The position numbers were made by a program, and so were the translations under genes. The notes below the pieces were generated by a model, which worked only from the letters and a program-made list of their open reading frames with translations, ran no database searches and was not told the DNA's origin. From Citrus sinensis (taxonomy: Eukaryota > Streptophyta > Magnoliopsida > Sapindales > Rutaceae), in contig NC_068562.1 in assembly GCF_022201045.2 (NCBI RefSeq), positions 3,782,001 through 3,846,000 on the forward strand: 64,000 nucleotides of DNA. The letters are read 5' to 3'. Below, in pieces: positions 32,062 through 47,800 of this stretch. How positions within the stretch are numbered: the first letter of the stretch is position 1; each line of letters begins with the position of its first letter.

Positions 32062-32856
32062 TGTTTGGGAGGGATACTGTTTGGGACAAATGCGTCGAAG
32101 GGACCAGGAATGACGAGCAGACATCTGATGGCGGAGTTCTGCGCACCGGTGTTTTCCGTTAAAGCCTGGCGCGTGGAAGAACAGGAGCAGAAACATCCTG
32201 CTCGTCCACGATGTTGTCGTCCGCGAGGCCAATTCCTATAAAAGGCATGAGGCCATTCCGGCTAGAGACCGAGAGGCGAGGAGACCCGGTCGACGGCAGT
32301 TGGCAAGACGCGCTCTCCAGCACGAGAACCTAGGCACAACAGCCACGCTTTCCCCAGAACCGCGACGTAACACGCAAGATCTCACGGAGCCATGACAGCC
32401 ACACTTTCCCCAGAACCGTGGCGTAACACGCAAGGTCTCACAGAGCCGTGGCAGCCACGCTTTCCCCTGAACCGTGGCGTAACACGCTAGATCCCATGTT
32501 TTGCCCATAACGCAGCAGTTGGAGTCCCATACCGTCTCGAAAAGAGCGGAAGACTGAGATTCAGAGGAAGCCTATAAAAAGGTAGCCAACGAAGGTAAAA
32601 GGGTTAGCATTTTTAAGATAAAAGAGAAAACCACAAAAAAGCCATAAGACCTGTGGCAAGCGTTCCCCGAACCTTCATATCTGACTTGAGCGTCGGAGGG
32701 TTTGCGCCGGGAGAACAACCGGCGTACTCTGACTTGTCTGTGTGTGCAGGGACATCCGGAGAAGAAGCATTACTAGGAGACCTCCTGGTCGTGGTAGAGT
32801 TGATCGAGCAGGGATCCTGGTCGTAGAACGAGGAGAACCGGAATCTCGCATCAACA
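32062..32856 (+). repeat. 3' LTR of the Tat element
   Basis: It matches the 5' LTR from TGTTTGGGAGGG to CATCAACA with the same length (795 bp), the same 56-bp repeats and the same TATA-like sites. It is followed by the target duplication ATAAT. Confidence 0.95.
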
Positions 32857-32861
32857 ATAAT

Positions 32862-35800
32862 CATTAAACCGAAAAAAAAAAAACCCACAAAATACAAATG
32901 TTTTGGCATTAGTTTAATTGGAGCAATTATGAAAACTGTATTGACAACTTTATAGTTTTTTTGTTTTGGGTAACATGTGACGTCATATTCATGTGAAAAA
33001 TTTGATTGTTGGCCAAACATCCAGTTTGCTTTTTCATGTGATATAATTATTTATGAGTTGGTGGGGCTGGCTTACTACTCCCGGTTATTTGAAATTTTGA
33101 GGAGTTTGGATTTTATTCTTCGTTTGAAGCTTCAAACTTTTCGATCAATTGTGTCAGTTTGGCTCAAAAAATATGATTTATATGGAAGATAATTATTTTG
33201 TGGATAAGGTGGGCAATTTCAGTTCCGGTACTGATTAATTTACTTGGTCTAACCTTCATAGATTTTATTTGAAAGAATAATGATCACACACACAGATATA
33301 TATATATATAGACACACATTTATGTATGTATACATGTGTGCGTGTGTGATGTATCATTCCTTAAATGATTAATATTTTTCACAAAATTGAGTGAATTTGT
33401 AAATTAATAAAAATCAAATTATAGATTACATAAAAAAAAATATATTAATATGTTTTGTTGTTTTTCATTCTTATTCTGTCCACATTATGGATATTATAAT
33501 ATTATTATCCTGATTTAGGTAATTCTCGCTTCATGGTAAAAGGCCCAAATAGTCAAATGAAACGTTATAAAATAAGAAAACATCTTTAAACGTTACAGAC
33601 TGGTTGATTTATTATATCATATATCTAAGAGTTAGTGGAGAAAAATCATCAAAATTTCTGATCTAGATGAAGATCCACTCTCAATCAAAGAGAAGAGATG
33701 AAAGAAAATCAAATAAAAATAAGAAAAGTTTAACAATTTCCTATCGGGGAAAGTGCTCTTTTTCTAGAGAAGGATCGAGTGGTTTGTTTAATTGTACATT
33801 GTAATGGATCTACGTTAATTGAACTTGATGTGGTGTACTGGGATATTAACAAAGCCTCTCGTTATGCGATTTACTACCAGAGCAAATGCAATTACACGTT
33901 ATGGGCTTCCACGTCGAATCTTGAGGATTCGGGATGGCAAAAACTTGGGTTGATCTGGCTCAACTATGTTTCGTAAACATCTAATCTGGGCCAACTTTTT
34001 TATTCGGGCCTAAAAAACCCCGAATTTTGTGTTTTATAAATTTTACATTTTATAATTTTATTTTAATTAAATTTGACTGAAAAATATGGAATTTAAATGT
34101 ATAAAATTCCAAATATATGTAATGTGTAAACTAAATAAATATAACTATTTAAAAAAATATTTATTTTTAATTTTAATATGCATTTTAATTTTTTTCATAA
34201 AATTTAGATTTCTGGTTATACCGTAGACTTATCAAGTGAAACTTTGGTCCGAACTGGGTATTACCTAACCCGAATTTAGGCTGGGCGGCTATTTTTGAAA
34301 ACCCTAATGAGAATTACATTGAGGGGATGAATATGGATAAACTACTTGAATTTTACTTTTTACACCCTTTAAAATCCTCATAAAACTCTATTTTTTAAAC
34401 GATGGTTCTCTTTCTAGTCAAAATTACATCAAAGAACAAATATGAATTTAATTAAACTAAAGTCGTTACACCTGCAGATTATGAATCTTACTGTCTTTAA
34501 ACCTTACTATATGATATAATTATTATTTTTCCCCTATAAACTCAAATTATTTTGAAACAATGATGAAATGCTTAACTAAGGAAGGGCCATAAATATAAAA
34601 GTGGAGTTTCATAAGAGATTCAAAGAGGTATTAGGAGCTCCAATAAGCTACTTTGCAAGATACAGCTGGTAGGCCCAAATTTATCATTTCAAGTCACCAT
34701 ATCCCAGTATCCAACTAAGAAAATGAATTGGGCCACGAGTAGTAATGACCTTTAATGTATTTACGAAAAGGGGTTTTAAAAGAATTCTTGGGGCTGTGTG
34801 AAAAGCATTACTCTTTATTATATAAGCAAAACATTTTTTTTAAAAAAGTTTTATTTGTTGTAATGTGTCGTATTTTCTGATTATTTCATAAGTATCGTAT
34901 CTCATCTCATTTTATATTAGCCAAAAAAAAAAAGTTATATTTTCGGATTGATCCTATCGTATCAACCAGTCCCGTCAGTCCTTAAAATTTAAGGCCCAGC
35001 TCACATTAAACTTTGATAGGCTCTAGCCATAAGCCATGCAAACGTTCAAGAAAGTTTTTGCATGCCACACGATTGGAACAACTAATCTGCAGACGTCATT
35101 TGAATGAAACAGCCATATACAAACAACATTTACTTGCTTCTTCTTCTTCTTATTATTATTATTATTTCTTACTCTTTTTTCTTTCAGCCTTGGGATGGAA
35201 GCTTTGTTTTTTCAAATAGAACAGAGCCAGTCAGCCAGATACCTTGCCGCACCCTAAAGGAAACAAGTGGTTCGGATGTTAATCATCATCCTCTTACCCT
35301 CTCCACCAAACCCTTTCTCCCTTTCGTACTCCACCATTGACAGTAACTTTTATATTAAAAAAAGAAATTGTTTTGTTAATTTTTTTTAAAATTATATGTT
35401 ACGTTATTTCCCTTCAAAATATTGACTTTAAGTGCTTGTTCTTATTGAAATGAAGTGTCATTTTTCATGCATATAACTTTCGCATGGGTGGTCAATAGTA
35501 AATATCCAGTCGCTGTGCATTGATGCTACTTCAAATTTAGAATGGAAGATTACTTAATAAGGAAAAAAAAAAGGTTAACTAGTTAATTCTGAACACCAAC
35601 GAACATTCCTTCTTGATTTCTTATCGCTGTGTTTTAGATTTCAGTATGTTTTGGTATTATAAGTATTCTTTTAACTCTCACAAGACTACAGATGGTAGCC
35701 AGCAGCCCGCAGAGTACAAGTTTGATAATAATCTTTGATGTAACTCAAATCTATATTATCACCACTAATCAAGTGAATGAATTTAGCTTGTCATTACGAT

Positions 35801-37067
35801 TTTACCAACATCTCACTTCAATTTGATTTTTAACTGCCAATATATAATTTGTTCGTGCTAAGTGCTAGCTCAATTCTTCATCACTACTTCAGCGATGAAT
35901 GACGACTTTTACATTGTGAGAGAACTTTTGCATCAAATGAAGTTGAGATTTTATATCGCTGATATGTGATCACCTTTATCGTCAATGTTTTTCAATTTAC
36001 TGATAAATATTCAAAATACGATGCTGTGGTAAATAATGAAATCATTAAAAAGGTCATGTTATGATACGCTTGAGCAACCAGTTAGCCTGTTGCCTTCCCC
36101 ACGAGATGGCAACTTCACAAGTCGTGTACATTGTCCATCCTGTCCCTGCTTGTCATGCTTAAATTAAACGACTGGCCATGTCACTTGAACAGGTGAAACT
36201 TCAGAACAGTACAACACCAACCTATTCGCCATTGGTGACTCATTCGTAATGATGAGCCATATCACACTTCAAATTCTCCCTTAAATGATTATCCGCTTAA
36301 CGGCTTTCAATACCACTTTGAAACTAGTCAATAATCTTTTAACTCGTATAAGACAATTCACTACCAGTACAATTTTTCTCACACACACGTGTCCCGCAGC
36401 ATGCCCCTAAATTTACATGGGAATGCCTCACTTTTCCCTAAAAATTAATTTGCTTTAATGGAGACGCACAGTCGTCGTATATAGTATGTATCATAGTCTT
36501 TTAACTTAAAACTAAGTGTTAAAAATTAATTTGTATTTATACAGTTGCTAGATTAGTCAACTTGAATTCAAACAACTAGATTCGCTTCAAATAATTGCAA
36601 AATGCCAACCAAAAGAAATCACCTGGTGTCAACTTCCCGTCTCTTTAAAATTTGCAAGTAATCGTACTCATACGTTGACTGATACAGTACATTGTAAAAT
36701 CGTCTACGTCTAAAACAAAACAAATACATTTCCTCATAAATTCAATAACCAGAGGTTGCCTGTCCAAAATGAGGCCACTGGGCCCTACTTCAAAGGCCTA
36801 ATGTCCCTCTCTCTCATTCATCACCGTACCAAAACGAAAACGGATAGCAGCAAATCAACGATACGAGACGATCTCCATTCGCCAGTCTCACTTTAATCTT
36901 AAACCTAAAGTAATCATTTTGATTAATATATACATTACCTTAAAACCATCCCAATCCTTCAAACCAACTCAACAAGCAAACATTTCAATCAACAAATCAA
37001 ATACCCCCACAGCGCTTCGCTTTCTCTCTCTAACCGCGAGGGACCTGTGAGAGGGAGGGAAAAGAGA
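32862..37067. other. intergenic region upstream of IRX14
   Basis: About 4.2 kb of AT-rich DNA with no supported gene. It contains a CA/TA/TG-rich microsatellite at about 33283-33350 and a probable hAT-like remnant at 33931-34306. The last few hundred bases before 37068 (CT-rich near 37020) are the likely IRX14 5' UTR and promoter. Confidence 0.4.
33931..34306. mobile_element. probable degenerate hAT-like remnant
   Basis: The left edge reads GGGATGGCAAAAACTTGGGT, the right edge inward AGGGTTTTCAAAAATAGCC, an imperfect inverted pair. GAGGATTC on the left and GAGAATTA on the right could be an eroded 8-bp target duplication. The interior contains repeats of GGCC/GGGCC-type words and no coding sequence. 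Confidence 0.4.
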
Positions 37068-40000
37068 ATGAAGCTCTCGGCGTTGCAGCAGAGCTATCTG
37101 AGCCGTCGGAGCAACAGCTTCAGGGCATCAGCGCCGTTGGATTCGTCATCCGACAGCGCGATCAAGTCTCCCGCCGCAATCTTCTGGCTCGTCCTTCACG
37201 GCCTTTGTTGCTTAATCAGCTTAGTCCTCGGCTTTCGATTTTCTCGATTGGTGTTCTTTTTCATCTTCTCGACTTCCACCACTTCCACAACGAACCTCTA
37301 CACGGCGCCGTTTCGGAACTTGGCTAGTGACATCACGACACCTTTTGTTTCGTCGTCGACTCCGGTTGAGATTCCGGTTTTAAACAGGACGACGCCGAAT
37401 TCAAACTCCAGAGTGGTGGTGGGCCGACACGGGATCCGGATCCGGCCGTGGCCGCATCCGAACCCGACTGAGGTCATGAAAGCGCACAAGATAATCGAGA
37501 GAGTGCAGAGAGAGCAGAGAGCTCATTTCGGGTTCAAGAATCCAAGGACTCTGATTGTGGTGACCCCGACTTACGTTCGGACTTTCCAGACGCTTCATTT
37601 GACCGGTGTGATGCACTCGCTGATGCTGGTGCCGTACGATCTGGTTTGGATCGTTGTCGAGGCTGGTGGCGTGACCAATGAGACGGCTTCTTTGATTGCC
37701 AAGTCAAAGTTGAGAACTATTCACGTTGGAGTCGATCAGAAAATGCCAGCTTCGTGGGGGGGAAGACATCAATTGGAAGCCAAAATGCGGCTTCGCGCCT
37801 TGAGGTCATTTCTTGCTTCATCATTAGCTGCTTATTTTATTGATTAATTCCTCACTAGTTCTAAGTTTAAAAGACCTATAGTTAATCAGTCATAAGGACA
37901 AAACAATTACTAATCTTTAGCACAACTAACATCACTATGGGGCTAATTCTGTTAATGTTGCAGTGTCTTTGCTTTCTGCTTTTCTTTTATTATTGTCAAA
38001 ATTGAGTGAGAAATGAAGAAATATCAAATGATATTGATTTAGGAGAAAATAAGTATGTTGATTGCTTTTTGTTTGTATATTGTGATATTTACACTGCTTT
38101 CAAGTGAATTCAGTATTGATAGGTTATTAGAATATCAATTTATTAAGTAGGTGTTTGGTGTTCCAGAATTGTGAGAGAAGAGAAGCTGGATGGCATTGTG
38201 ATGTTTGCGGATGACAGTAATATGCATAGTATGGAGCTCTTTGATGAGATCCAAAATGTAAAATGGTTCGGAGCTGTTTCTGTTGGAATTCTGGCTCTTG
38301 CAGGTAATCAGGACGAGTCATCATCAGTGATAATGGAGAAGGAGGAGGGTGGAGAGAATACTGCAATGCCTGTTCAAGGACCTGCTTGTAACTCATCCAA
38401 TAATCTGGTTGGATGGCATACTTTTAACTCACTGCCATATGCTAGGAAGAGCGCAACCTACATTGATGACAGGGCAACAGTGCTGCCCAGGAAGCTGGAA
38501 TGGGCTGGATTTGTTTTGAATTCTAGGTTGCTTTGGAAGGAAGCTAAAGATAAGCCGGAATGGGTGAATGATCTAGATTTATTGGATGGCCTTGAGGATA
38601 TAGAGAGTCCTTTATCTCTGCTGAAAGACCAGTCCATGGTAGAACCGCTAGGAAACTGCGGCCGCCAAGTTATTGTTTGGTGGCTTCGTGTTGAAGCTCG
38701 TTCTGATAGCAAGTTTCCTCCTGGGTGAGTCTTTATTCTTTTCCTCTCACTCTTATGCAACATTTTACACTTTGATGATATAATATGTTTTGAGTAATCA
38801 CCAGTTGCATGCTTACTTTTATGTGCATTAAAGCCTCTTCTGGCTCTCGTGTCAACTCATTTTAAATATCCAGACTCCAGTGTGCAGTGTCTGTTTTCTT
38901 TGATGTTTGTTGACCAAGTCTTCTGGAAAGTTAAATTATAGACCGATTGATTCAGACTATTAAGTAGACAACTTTGGTGGAAATATGTTGGGATTAACTT
39001 TTTAATCAGTATTCAGGCTTATCTGAACTCTTTGAATGTTGCAATCTGTGGTTATAGTCGTGTAGTGACTGACGCTGACTAGCAACATCTTTACCACTGC
39101 TGCTTTACGATTTTATAAATTTGCATGCAAATGTTTCTTTACTATAGAGATGTTCTTATTGATCTTTAATTCTTATTGATCTTTAAGTAGAATTGGTATG
39201 CAACATAAGAACTATGCCTATAGTGTTTCATGTGGACATTTCCCTTCATACTTGTTTGTCACATCACATGCCCACGTATCTGAACTTACCCTCCTGAGTA
39301 CCTAAAAAATAAGTAAAATTTCTTCTTTTTCTCAACCAATGTTTTTACTTGTTACGACACCTGTAATGCATATATTACTGTGCATTGACGGTTACAGGCA
39401 CATGTTAGTTCGAGGAACCCAAATAACTATTCTGCTTTTTTTCTTATTGAGTAGCTTTAGTTATTTGGGTTACTTGAATGCCTTTATTTAAGAATCAAGC
39501 TTAAATTATTTGGAATGCCTAAAAGGAAAGAGACTTTGCGGTTGTGTCTAGACCGCCAAAAACCATACTGGGACAAGAATGGGTGTCTAGATTAAACAAC
39601 TGTTTCTTATGTATTAGGGTATACGTTTAATGTCTCATTAATATAGTTCAATTGAAATAGGTTGTAACAAGTAGGTGGGTGCTTACACACATGTTTATGC
39701 TAGAGCAAGTTGCATGTAATTAACTTGTGGCAAACACCATGTTATGAAGGTATCTTCATAAGCTCTAAGAGCAAATTCCTTTACAATTTCTGGAGTTTCA
39801 ACATTCATTTCTTGTGTCTGCATGCTAGTGGGATTGAGTTGAATGCACAAGTAACAGTTTAATCAGAGACACAGCTACATCTGCCTAAAACATTATCCAT
39901 GAAAATTGAAGAAAATGAAGTCCATCCAAACTGTCATACCTTAAGGTTTTGTGGGTTTCACAGGAAATAATAATCCTCATGGTGCTGTGAGTGGCTTTTA

Positions 40001-40831
40001 TGCATGCAAGTTCTTTTGTTTAGCATCAATCTTCTGTTTTGGCACCCAAAAAAACAAAATAAATAAATAAAATCAGTAAATTACTTGTCTGTGCTTGGTT
40101 CAGTTCTTATTAACAAAGGCTGTCATGCTCTAGTATGAGTTTGATGGCCAACGTATGTAGTTTTCAAATCCTCCTACATAAGAAACAGGCAAATACTCAT
40201 TTATCGATTGAACTTGTGTATGTGCTATGGGCTAAGCACACCTCCCTTCTGGCAATTTAGCACTAATTTATGGCCTCATACTTCTGTAATTTCTTTGCTA
40301 AACCAAAGGTTTTGGCCTTTAACGAATTTTGATTTATGCATATCTGTAGTTGCTAGATTGTGCGTGCTTTGAACTCGAGACTACTTTAAATTCACGAATG
40401 AATGTAACTCACAGGAAATATTAAATATTTTTTGCGCTTAGCATAACCTACTTTCATTTTGAGGTAATAGGATATGAGTGTAAAGTTTGTTTTACTTGAT
40501 TCTTAATCTCTTCTGCATTTATTTTGATAACATGGTGGGTTGTTAATGGCATCTCGTGACCAGATTAAAATGATTTCTTTGTATTTCATACAGATGGATA
40601 ATTGACCCACCATTGGAGATCACTGTCCCATCAAAACGTACACCATGGCCAGATGCTCCTCCTGAACTCCCTTCTAATGAAAAAGTACTGGTTGGCATCC
40701 AAGAGCATACAGTGAAGCATACTCCAAAGAATCGATCATCCAGATCGAAACGAAGTTCTCGAAGTAAGAGAAAGCATGAAACAAAAGTGGTAGACATGCA
40801 GGCTTCTGCAAGGAACTCTGGAAGAAATTGA
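37068..40831 (+). CDS. IRX14: beta-1,4-xylosyltransferase IRX14 (GT43)
   Basis: Three exons, 37068-37804, 38167-38724 and 40594-40831, encode 510 residues, close to the family length. IRX14 is a Golgi type II membrane protein of glycosyltransferase family 43 needed with IRX9 and IRX10 to extend the xylan backbone of secondary walls. The start MKLSALQQSYLSRRSNSFR is typical of IRX14. One membrane segment follows (IFWLVLHGLCCLISLVLGF), then the GT43 domain with LIVVTPTYVRTFQTLHLTG, the DxD-like sugar-nucleotide site in GIVMFADDSN, and WIIDPPLEITVPSKRTPWPD. The C-terminal tail is strongly basic (RSSRSKRSSRSKRKHETK). Intron 2 is 1.87 kb. An in-frame Met at 37047 lies seven codons upstream; the later one fits the family. 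Confidence 0.95.
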
Positions 40832-42214
40832 AATATTAGCCAAGGATATTCACAATATATATGCCGTGTGAATTTGGACAGCTGCCCTTCGGTGCCAAGA
40901 ATTTAATCTTGAGGCAGACATTCTGAGGGGGATATACCTGGTGGTCGGTACATAGAGTAGGCACATGTTACAGTGGTCCATTGGATACGTGCTCTTGCAG
41001 TTCCAAGTTAGTATTAAGTATTACATTTTTCATTTCCTTTAATTTTTTTGTTGGAGGTGATTGGGTGGGTTTCTGCTTTCATGGAAGGAGCTGGCGTCAT
41101 GTCAACTAAGAACTGCCACATTGTTATTTTGCAGGAAGCTTGTATCTTACATGCTTCAATTTTTTTATTTTATTTTATTTTATACATAATCTTCTGATAG
41201 GAATCAAAAGGTGGTGTTAAGTTGTTGGCCTTGGTAGAAATGATACTCGTTGTAATAAAATTTCCATTCTTTGTGAAAAGTTTGAGCATGCTGCATGCTG
41301 GAAATTTTATCTTCACTTTCTCAGAAGAATCCACGGAAAGGAAGCAGCGCATGGAAACTGACCAGTTTTTAACCCGCCCCACGCTTTCCCAATCCCGGCC
41401 ATTCTCTGCCCATTAAGAAAGTTGAATATATTATATCTTTTAACATTTGTCTTTTTTATCCATAGAATCAGGTAATAGAATATAGAGAAGCCAGTGCAAC
41501 TTGTTCGGCTGAGGTGTTTCGAATGGTTTCTTCTTCCTTGTGTGGGTTGGCCATACTGATCAACGTAACATTCAAATTAAAAGCAAGAGAACCGAGGTTG
41601 ACCTGTCATAAGTGATCTGCTGAAGAAGCGGGTAACTTGGGGAGAGCAGCCCAGTTCTTGTTCCAACGGATAAGGAGGGAGATTGGGACTGCTCTTGCTT
41701 CGCAAGGATGACATTGAATATTCAGTCGTATGGCACAACTTTGGACGAATTCACTTGTTGATTTGGCACCGGCAAAATGATACAAAATGGTAAAATTAAA
41801 AATTAAAAATTTGAAAGATAGTAACTAAAGAACCTTGAAAGCCGAAATGTTCGATTTTTTTAACATCTTGAGAAAATTAGTCCTAGATACTACCTACTGC
41901 ACCCTGGAAATACAAAAGCTTTAATTGCGATGAATTTGAACAATCAATTAGAGTTTATTAATTAAGTTCACAAATAAAAGCCCTCTTGCATGATAACTCC
42001 TCGGAGCACAAAAATCAAGCGCAATCTAGTCCACCACTTCGTAGCATAACATGATATGAACGTGCAGCAATCAGGCTTAACGTCAAGGCCAGGCTTAGAT
42101 GATGAAATTTGATGGTTTTCTTTTTTGGGCATTACAAGTCCCCGTGACAGTTCCGCCCACCGGATACTAAATTCATTCATTATTTCGCTGGCAATTCTGC
42201 CCCACTTGCTATTT
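40832..42214. other. IRX14 3' flank and intergenic DNA
   Basis: The first few hundred bases probably contain the 3' UTR. No coding region was recognised in the rest. Confidence 0.35.
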
Positions 42215-43091
42215 TATAAGTGATATTATCATTTTCTCATCAAAGGTATTTTGACACATCATGTTAGTATCATGGTTTGGTAAAATTATTAATTTACCAC
42301 CAAACGTTTAAACTGTCAGCATTTTCCCACTATTCCGTTAAAACTCAGTTAATATGTAACAAAAAATTCATAAAAGGTCAATTTTACCCATGGAGCGTAA
42401 AAGACTATGTAATTAACCTTTTATGAATTTTGTAATTAAATCATCATTTGTTGTTCTTCCTTCTTAAAGGATAAAAATTACCCTTTATAAATTTTGTAAA
42501 ATTAACCGTGTGGTGCTAGGTACTTCATAATTTGATTTAATTTATTTAATTTTTAAAGGACAAATTTATTTATTTAATTTTTTGTGTAAAATTATTATTA
42601 TCATATCAAAGATTAAATTGCTTCTTTTGCATATTCTTTTTTTTTTTTTGCCCTTTCATAAATTGAGTTTTAGTAGTAGAATAAATTGTCTTTCGCTCGT
42701 CAATTTAATAAATAATTTTTTCCTTGAAAAATTAAATAAATTAAATCAATTTATGAATTACCTAACACCACACGGTCAATTTTATAAAATTCATAAAGTG
42801 TAATTTTTGTCCTTTAAGAAGGAAGAACAATAAATGATGATTTAATTACAAAATTCATAAAAGGTTAATTACATGATCTTTTATGCTCTAGGGGTAAAAT
42901 TGACCTTTTAAAAAATTTTCGTTACATATTAACTGAGTTTTAACAGAATGGTGGGAAAATATTAACAATTTAAATGTTTGATGGTAAATTGATAATTTTA
43001 TCAAATTATAGTACTAACATAATGTTTAAATTATAGTACTAACATAATGTGTCAGAATACTTTTAGTAGAAAAATAATAATATCCCTTATA
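42215..43091. mobile_element. long foldback (inverted-repeat) element
   Basis: Two arms of roughly 350 bp are inverted copies of each other around a central spacer of about 150-200 bp. Both arms, read inward, start TATAAGNGATATTATNATTTT and include ACTCAGTTAATATGTAAC, TTAACCTTTTATGAATTTTG and TTCTTCCTTCTTAAAGGA. The right arm contains a short extra tandem copy of TATAGTACTAACATAATG. There is no coding sequence and no convincing target duplication; long inverted arms suggest a Mutator-like MITE or a foldback element. Confidence 0.75.
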
Positions 43092-43882
43092 GTAATTTTA
43101 AATTCTACGTTTGCAGACTGACACCCATTCATTTTATCTCCCACGATGATGGATATCGATTTTTAATAACTGCACTGAATTTTAGATGTCACCACTCACC
43201 AGTTGCATGGATGATGTTAGGCAACAGGTTCTGAAAGAGATTCATTTAAGATCCCCACTGCTGAAATATTCTGCAACAACTTATCAATGAAAATTTTACC
43301 TCAGGCAAGAGGCAAGCACATGCTTTTCTACTGTTTAAATCCCAATTTTAGCATAGCCCAGCTCCTTTCATAGCAAGTTAGCAACTTTAATGTAACCCTT
43401 ATTTCATTGGACCAAAAATATCCCTGTCCGTTAGCACGCATTTCGAGTCTGACTTAGTGGTTTGAAGCGAGCACAAGCAAAACCCCCAGCTCTAAGGAAC
43501 CTGTAAAGTTGTCAGACGTGGCAACAATCCATTGGTTTGAAGACTGATCTCGTGACTTTTCTGCCACTCCGGCCCATTTCTCATTATTGCTTTTCCATGA
43601 CCGTTGGCCAGACAATAGCCTGTCCTCGTATTTTAAGTCCAAAACGACCAATTGATGCCCTCATTTTTATCTCTTTTCACCAATTTACACGACAATTATT
43701 AAAAAAAAAAAAAGTCAATTACATTAATACACTCTTTTTTATATTATTTTACATTCTATACACTTACCAAACCCCTACTATTAAGTTATTTTCTTTTTCC
43801 TATAAAAACCCATCAACTTTCTCCTTTATCTTCACCACCTCTTCCTCAATTCTCTTATCTTTCTGTTGAAAGAAAAACAAAA
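43092..43882 (+). other. promoter region of the cysteine protease gene
   Basis: No gene was recognised. The last ~80 bp hold a good TATA box and a CT-rich leader (see separate entry). Confidence 0.4.
43801..43807 (+). promoter_or_regulatory. TATA box of the cysteine protease gene
   Basis: TATAAAA lies 82 bp before the start codon at 43883 and is followed by a CT-rich leader, a common arrangement in plant promoters with short 5' UTRs. Confidence 0.6.
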
Positions 43883-45932
<2,050 letters not shown>

Positions 45933-47740
45933 ACATCGTTTGTATGTGTTGTGGCTGATGGGTTCGGAGAAGAAGAAAAAGGTTATTAAAGTTGCAAATA
46001 ATGTTGTTTAGTTTATCGTCATATTTGTGTCCGCTTGGTTGTTTACAATTCATGCCCTCTGTTCCTTATTTTTAAGTTTGCGGGAGGACGAGCAGGCTAT
46101 CTATCTTATTTGGATAATGTTTCTTGTACTGTACATAGAGTCTCATTTGTCAAACTGGGCATTGAAAATTGATATTGTTGTGATTCAATGTCATTTCCTT
46201 TCGGAGTCTGTCATCAATTTCTCAAAGTTGTTGTTTCATTGTCTTTATATGATAATTGGTTGCCAAGACTTCCTTTTCATGATCTTTTTTTTTTTTAATA
46301 TTTTTGAGAAATATAATACTGATGTGGTGATGTTATATAAATAATCACAATTGAACTTCTGTAACACCTGTTATACATGTAAGTATATTGTGGTAACCCA
46401 GGATTGAATTTGGACCTTCTTGTTAAAAAGTTTATCTGAGTTCATATATTGAAAGAGGGGAGTTGTTTTCATCAGCAGAAACCATGATAAGCTTTGGTTA
46501 AATTGTTAAGATGGGACATCCACACCCAAGAACAGAGGCGGGACAAGAGTTGTAGCGACATGCCTAAAAGCTTTTCCCTACCTATCTGCATGCAGAAAAA
46601 GGGAAAAAAAAAAGAGTGACTTACTGAAGTCTTCCAATAAGTGACTCTTTAATGGAACCCTTTTCTCAGCTGTCTGAAACATTTTATTTATTTATATCAT
46701 TAGGTTTTGTTGTCAATAAATAAAAAATTATTTATTTATCAATAAGGTGCTGTCAAATTCAGTTGCTAAATCAGCTTCACACTCAAGTTCAAAACACATT
46801 GTATAAGAAGGGGGAAGCAGAGTATCAACGTTAACTCTCGACAATTTTTTAATAAGATAAGCCTATCAAGCATGAGTCCATATGTTTAAACTATAGTTGT
46901 TATCAAAGGCAACACTCTTCCCACTTGCCCCCTTGCAGAAATCATATGTGATTAAATCAAGAACTCTTCCATAGGCAGACATTTGAGATTTGTAAGTCGT
47001 AACAGGCAATGGAAATCTCTAAACTAACCTTGTCATGGCATGGGAAAGGTAAGGCATATTTTAAATTCGCACATCCTCCCCACTACTCTAGCATGTATCA
47101 AGTTCGTGTCACACATGATTTGCATAAATGGGCTCTCTTCTGCCCCTTGCATTTTACAGGGGCAAAAATTTCAAAACAATCTGGTATGTGGGTCAACTGC
47201 AGATTTCCATCTGCATATTAATTAAAATATTAGAAAAACTACATAACTTGGAGATGACTTTCGTGTTTAACATTTTTTTTTTGGTGGAGTCAAGATTTAA
47301 TAATAGTATCAGAACAATTTTCTTTTCTTAAGCTTTGAACTGAATATATATATTTGCTTTTTCATCAAGTTGCTTATTTTAAGCTTTTAAGCCATTCCCA
47401 GGTTGCTGAAATGATTTCTTTTTGAAGCATCTCCAGCACTTTTTAAGGCACTTCTCCATTACTCATGTGGGAATGTTATTATTAGTATAGAACAAATGTA
47501 ACAAAAGGGTGTAGAGTATTAAAAAGTAAAATGACTTTTAAGCTAGAATGAAACATTTCACCTAATAGCTGATTGGAAATTATCATTAGAAGCCATGGGG
47601 CCATCGCCATGGGTGTTACACAATTGGTTCAGTCGATTAAAGGCACCGAATAAATTACGTATATCCAACTTCTTTATATCATGAACAAGTGGAACAACTT
47701 TTCCAGTTTAGACTCTTATCTTGATCTTGAGGGAAAATAA
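45933..47740. other. intergenic
   Basis: 3' flank of the protease gene, then AT-rich DNA. Overlapping short frames near 47009-47331 have no recognised family. Confidence 0.35.
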
Positions 47741-47800
47741 TTGCTGTGGTGGTCTTTCCTGGTGAGAAATTTTGTAGCCACATCAATCCAGAATCAAAAA

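Larger units (their letters stand above)
20739..32856 (+). mobile_element. Ty3/gypsy LTR retrotransposon, Tat lineage, looks whole
   Basis: A 12.1-kb element with two 795-bp LTRs (20739-21533 and 32062-32856) and a 5-bp target duplication ATAAT (20734-20738 and 32857-32861). A primer-binding site TGGCGCCGTCTGTGGGGA follows the left LTR at 21537, and a purine-rich tract CTGGGGGACCGG precedes the right LTR. Between them lie a gag-pol polyprotein, a 121-bp tandem array and two antisense ORFs. A second, archaeal-type RNase H after the usual one and antisense ORFs in the 3' part mark the Tat lineage (relatives include Grande and RIRE2). I found no difference between the two LTRs by eye, so the insertion is very recent. 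Confidence 0.95.

Noticed and set aside
33283-33350. CA/TA/TG-rich stretch as a regulatory element
   Set aside because: It is a simple dinucleotide microsatellite.
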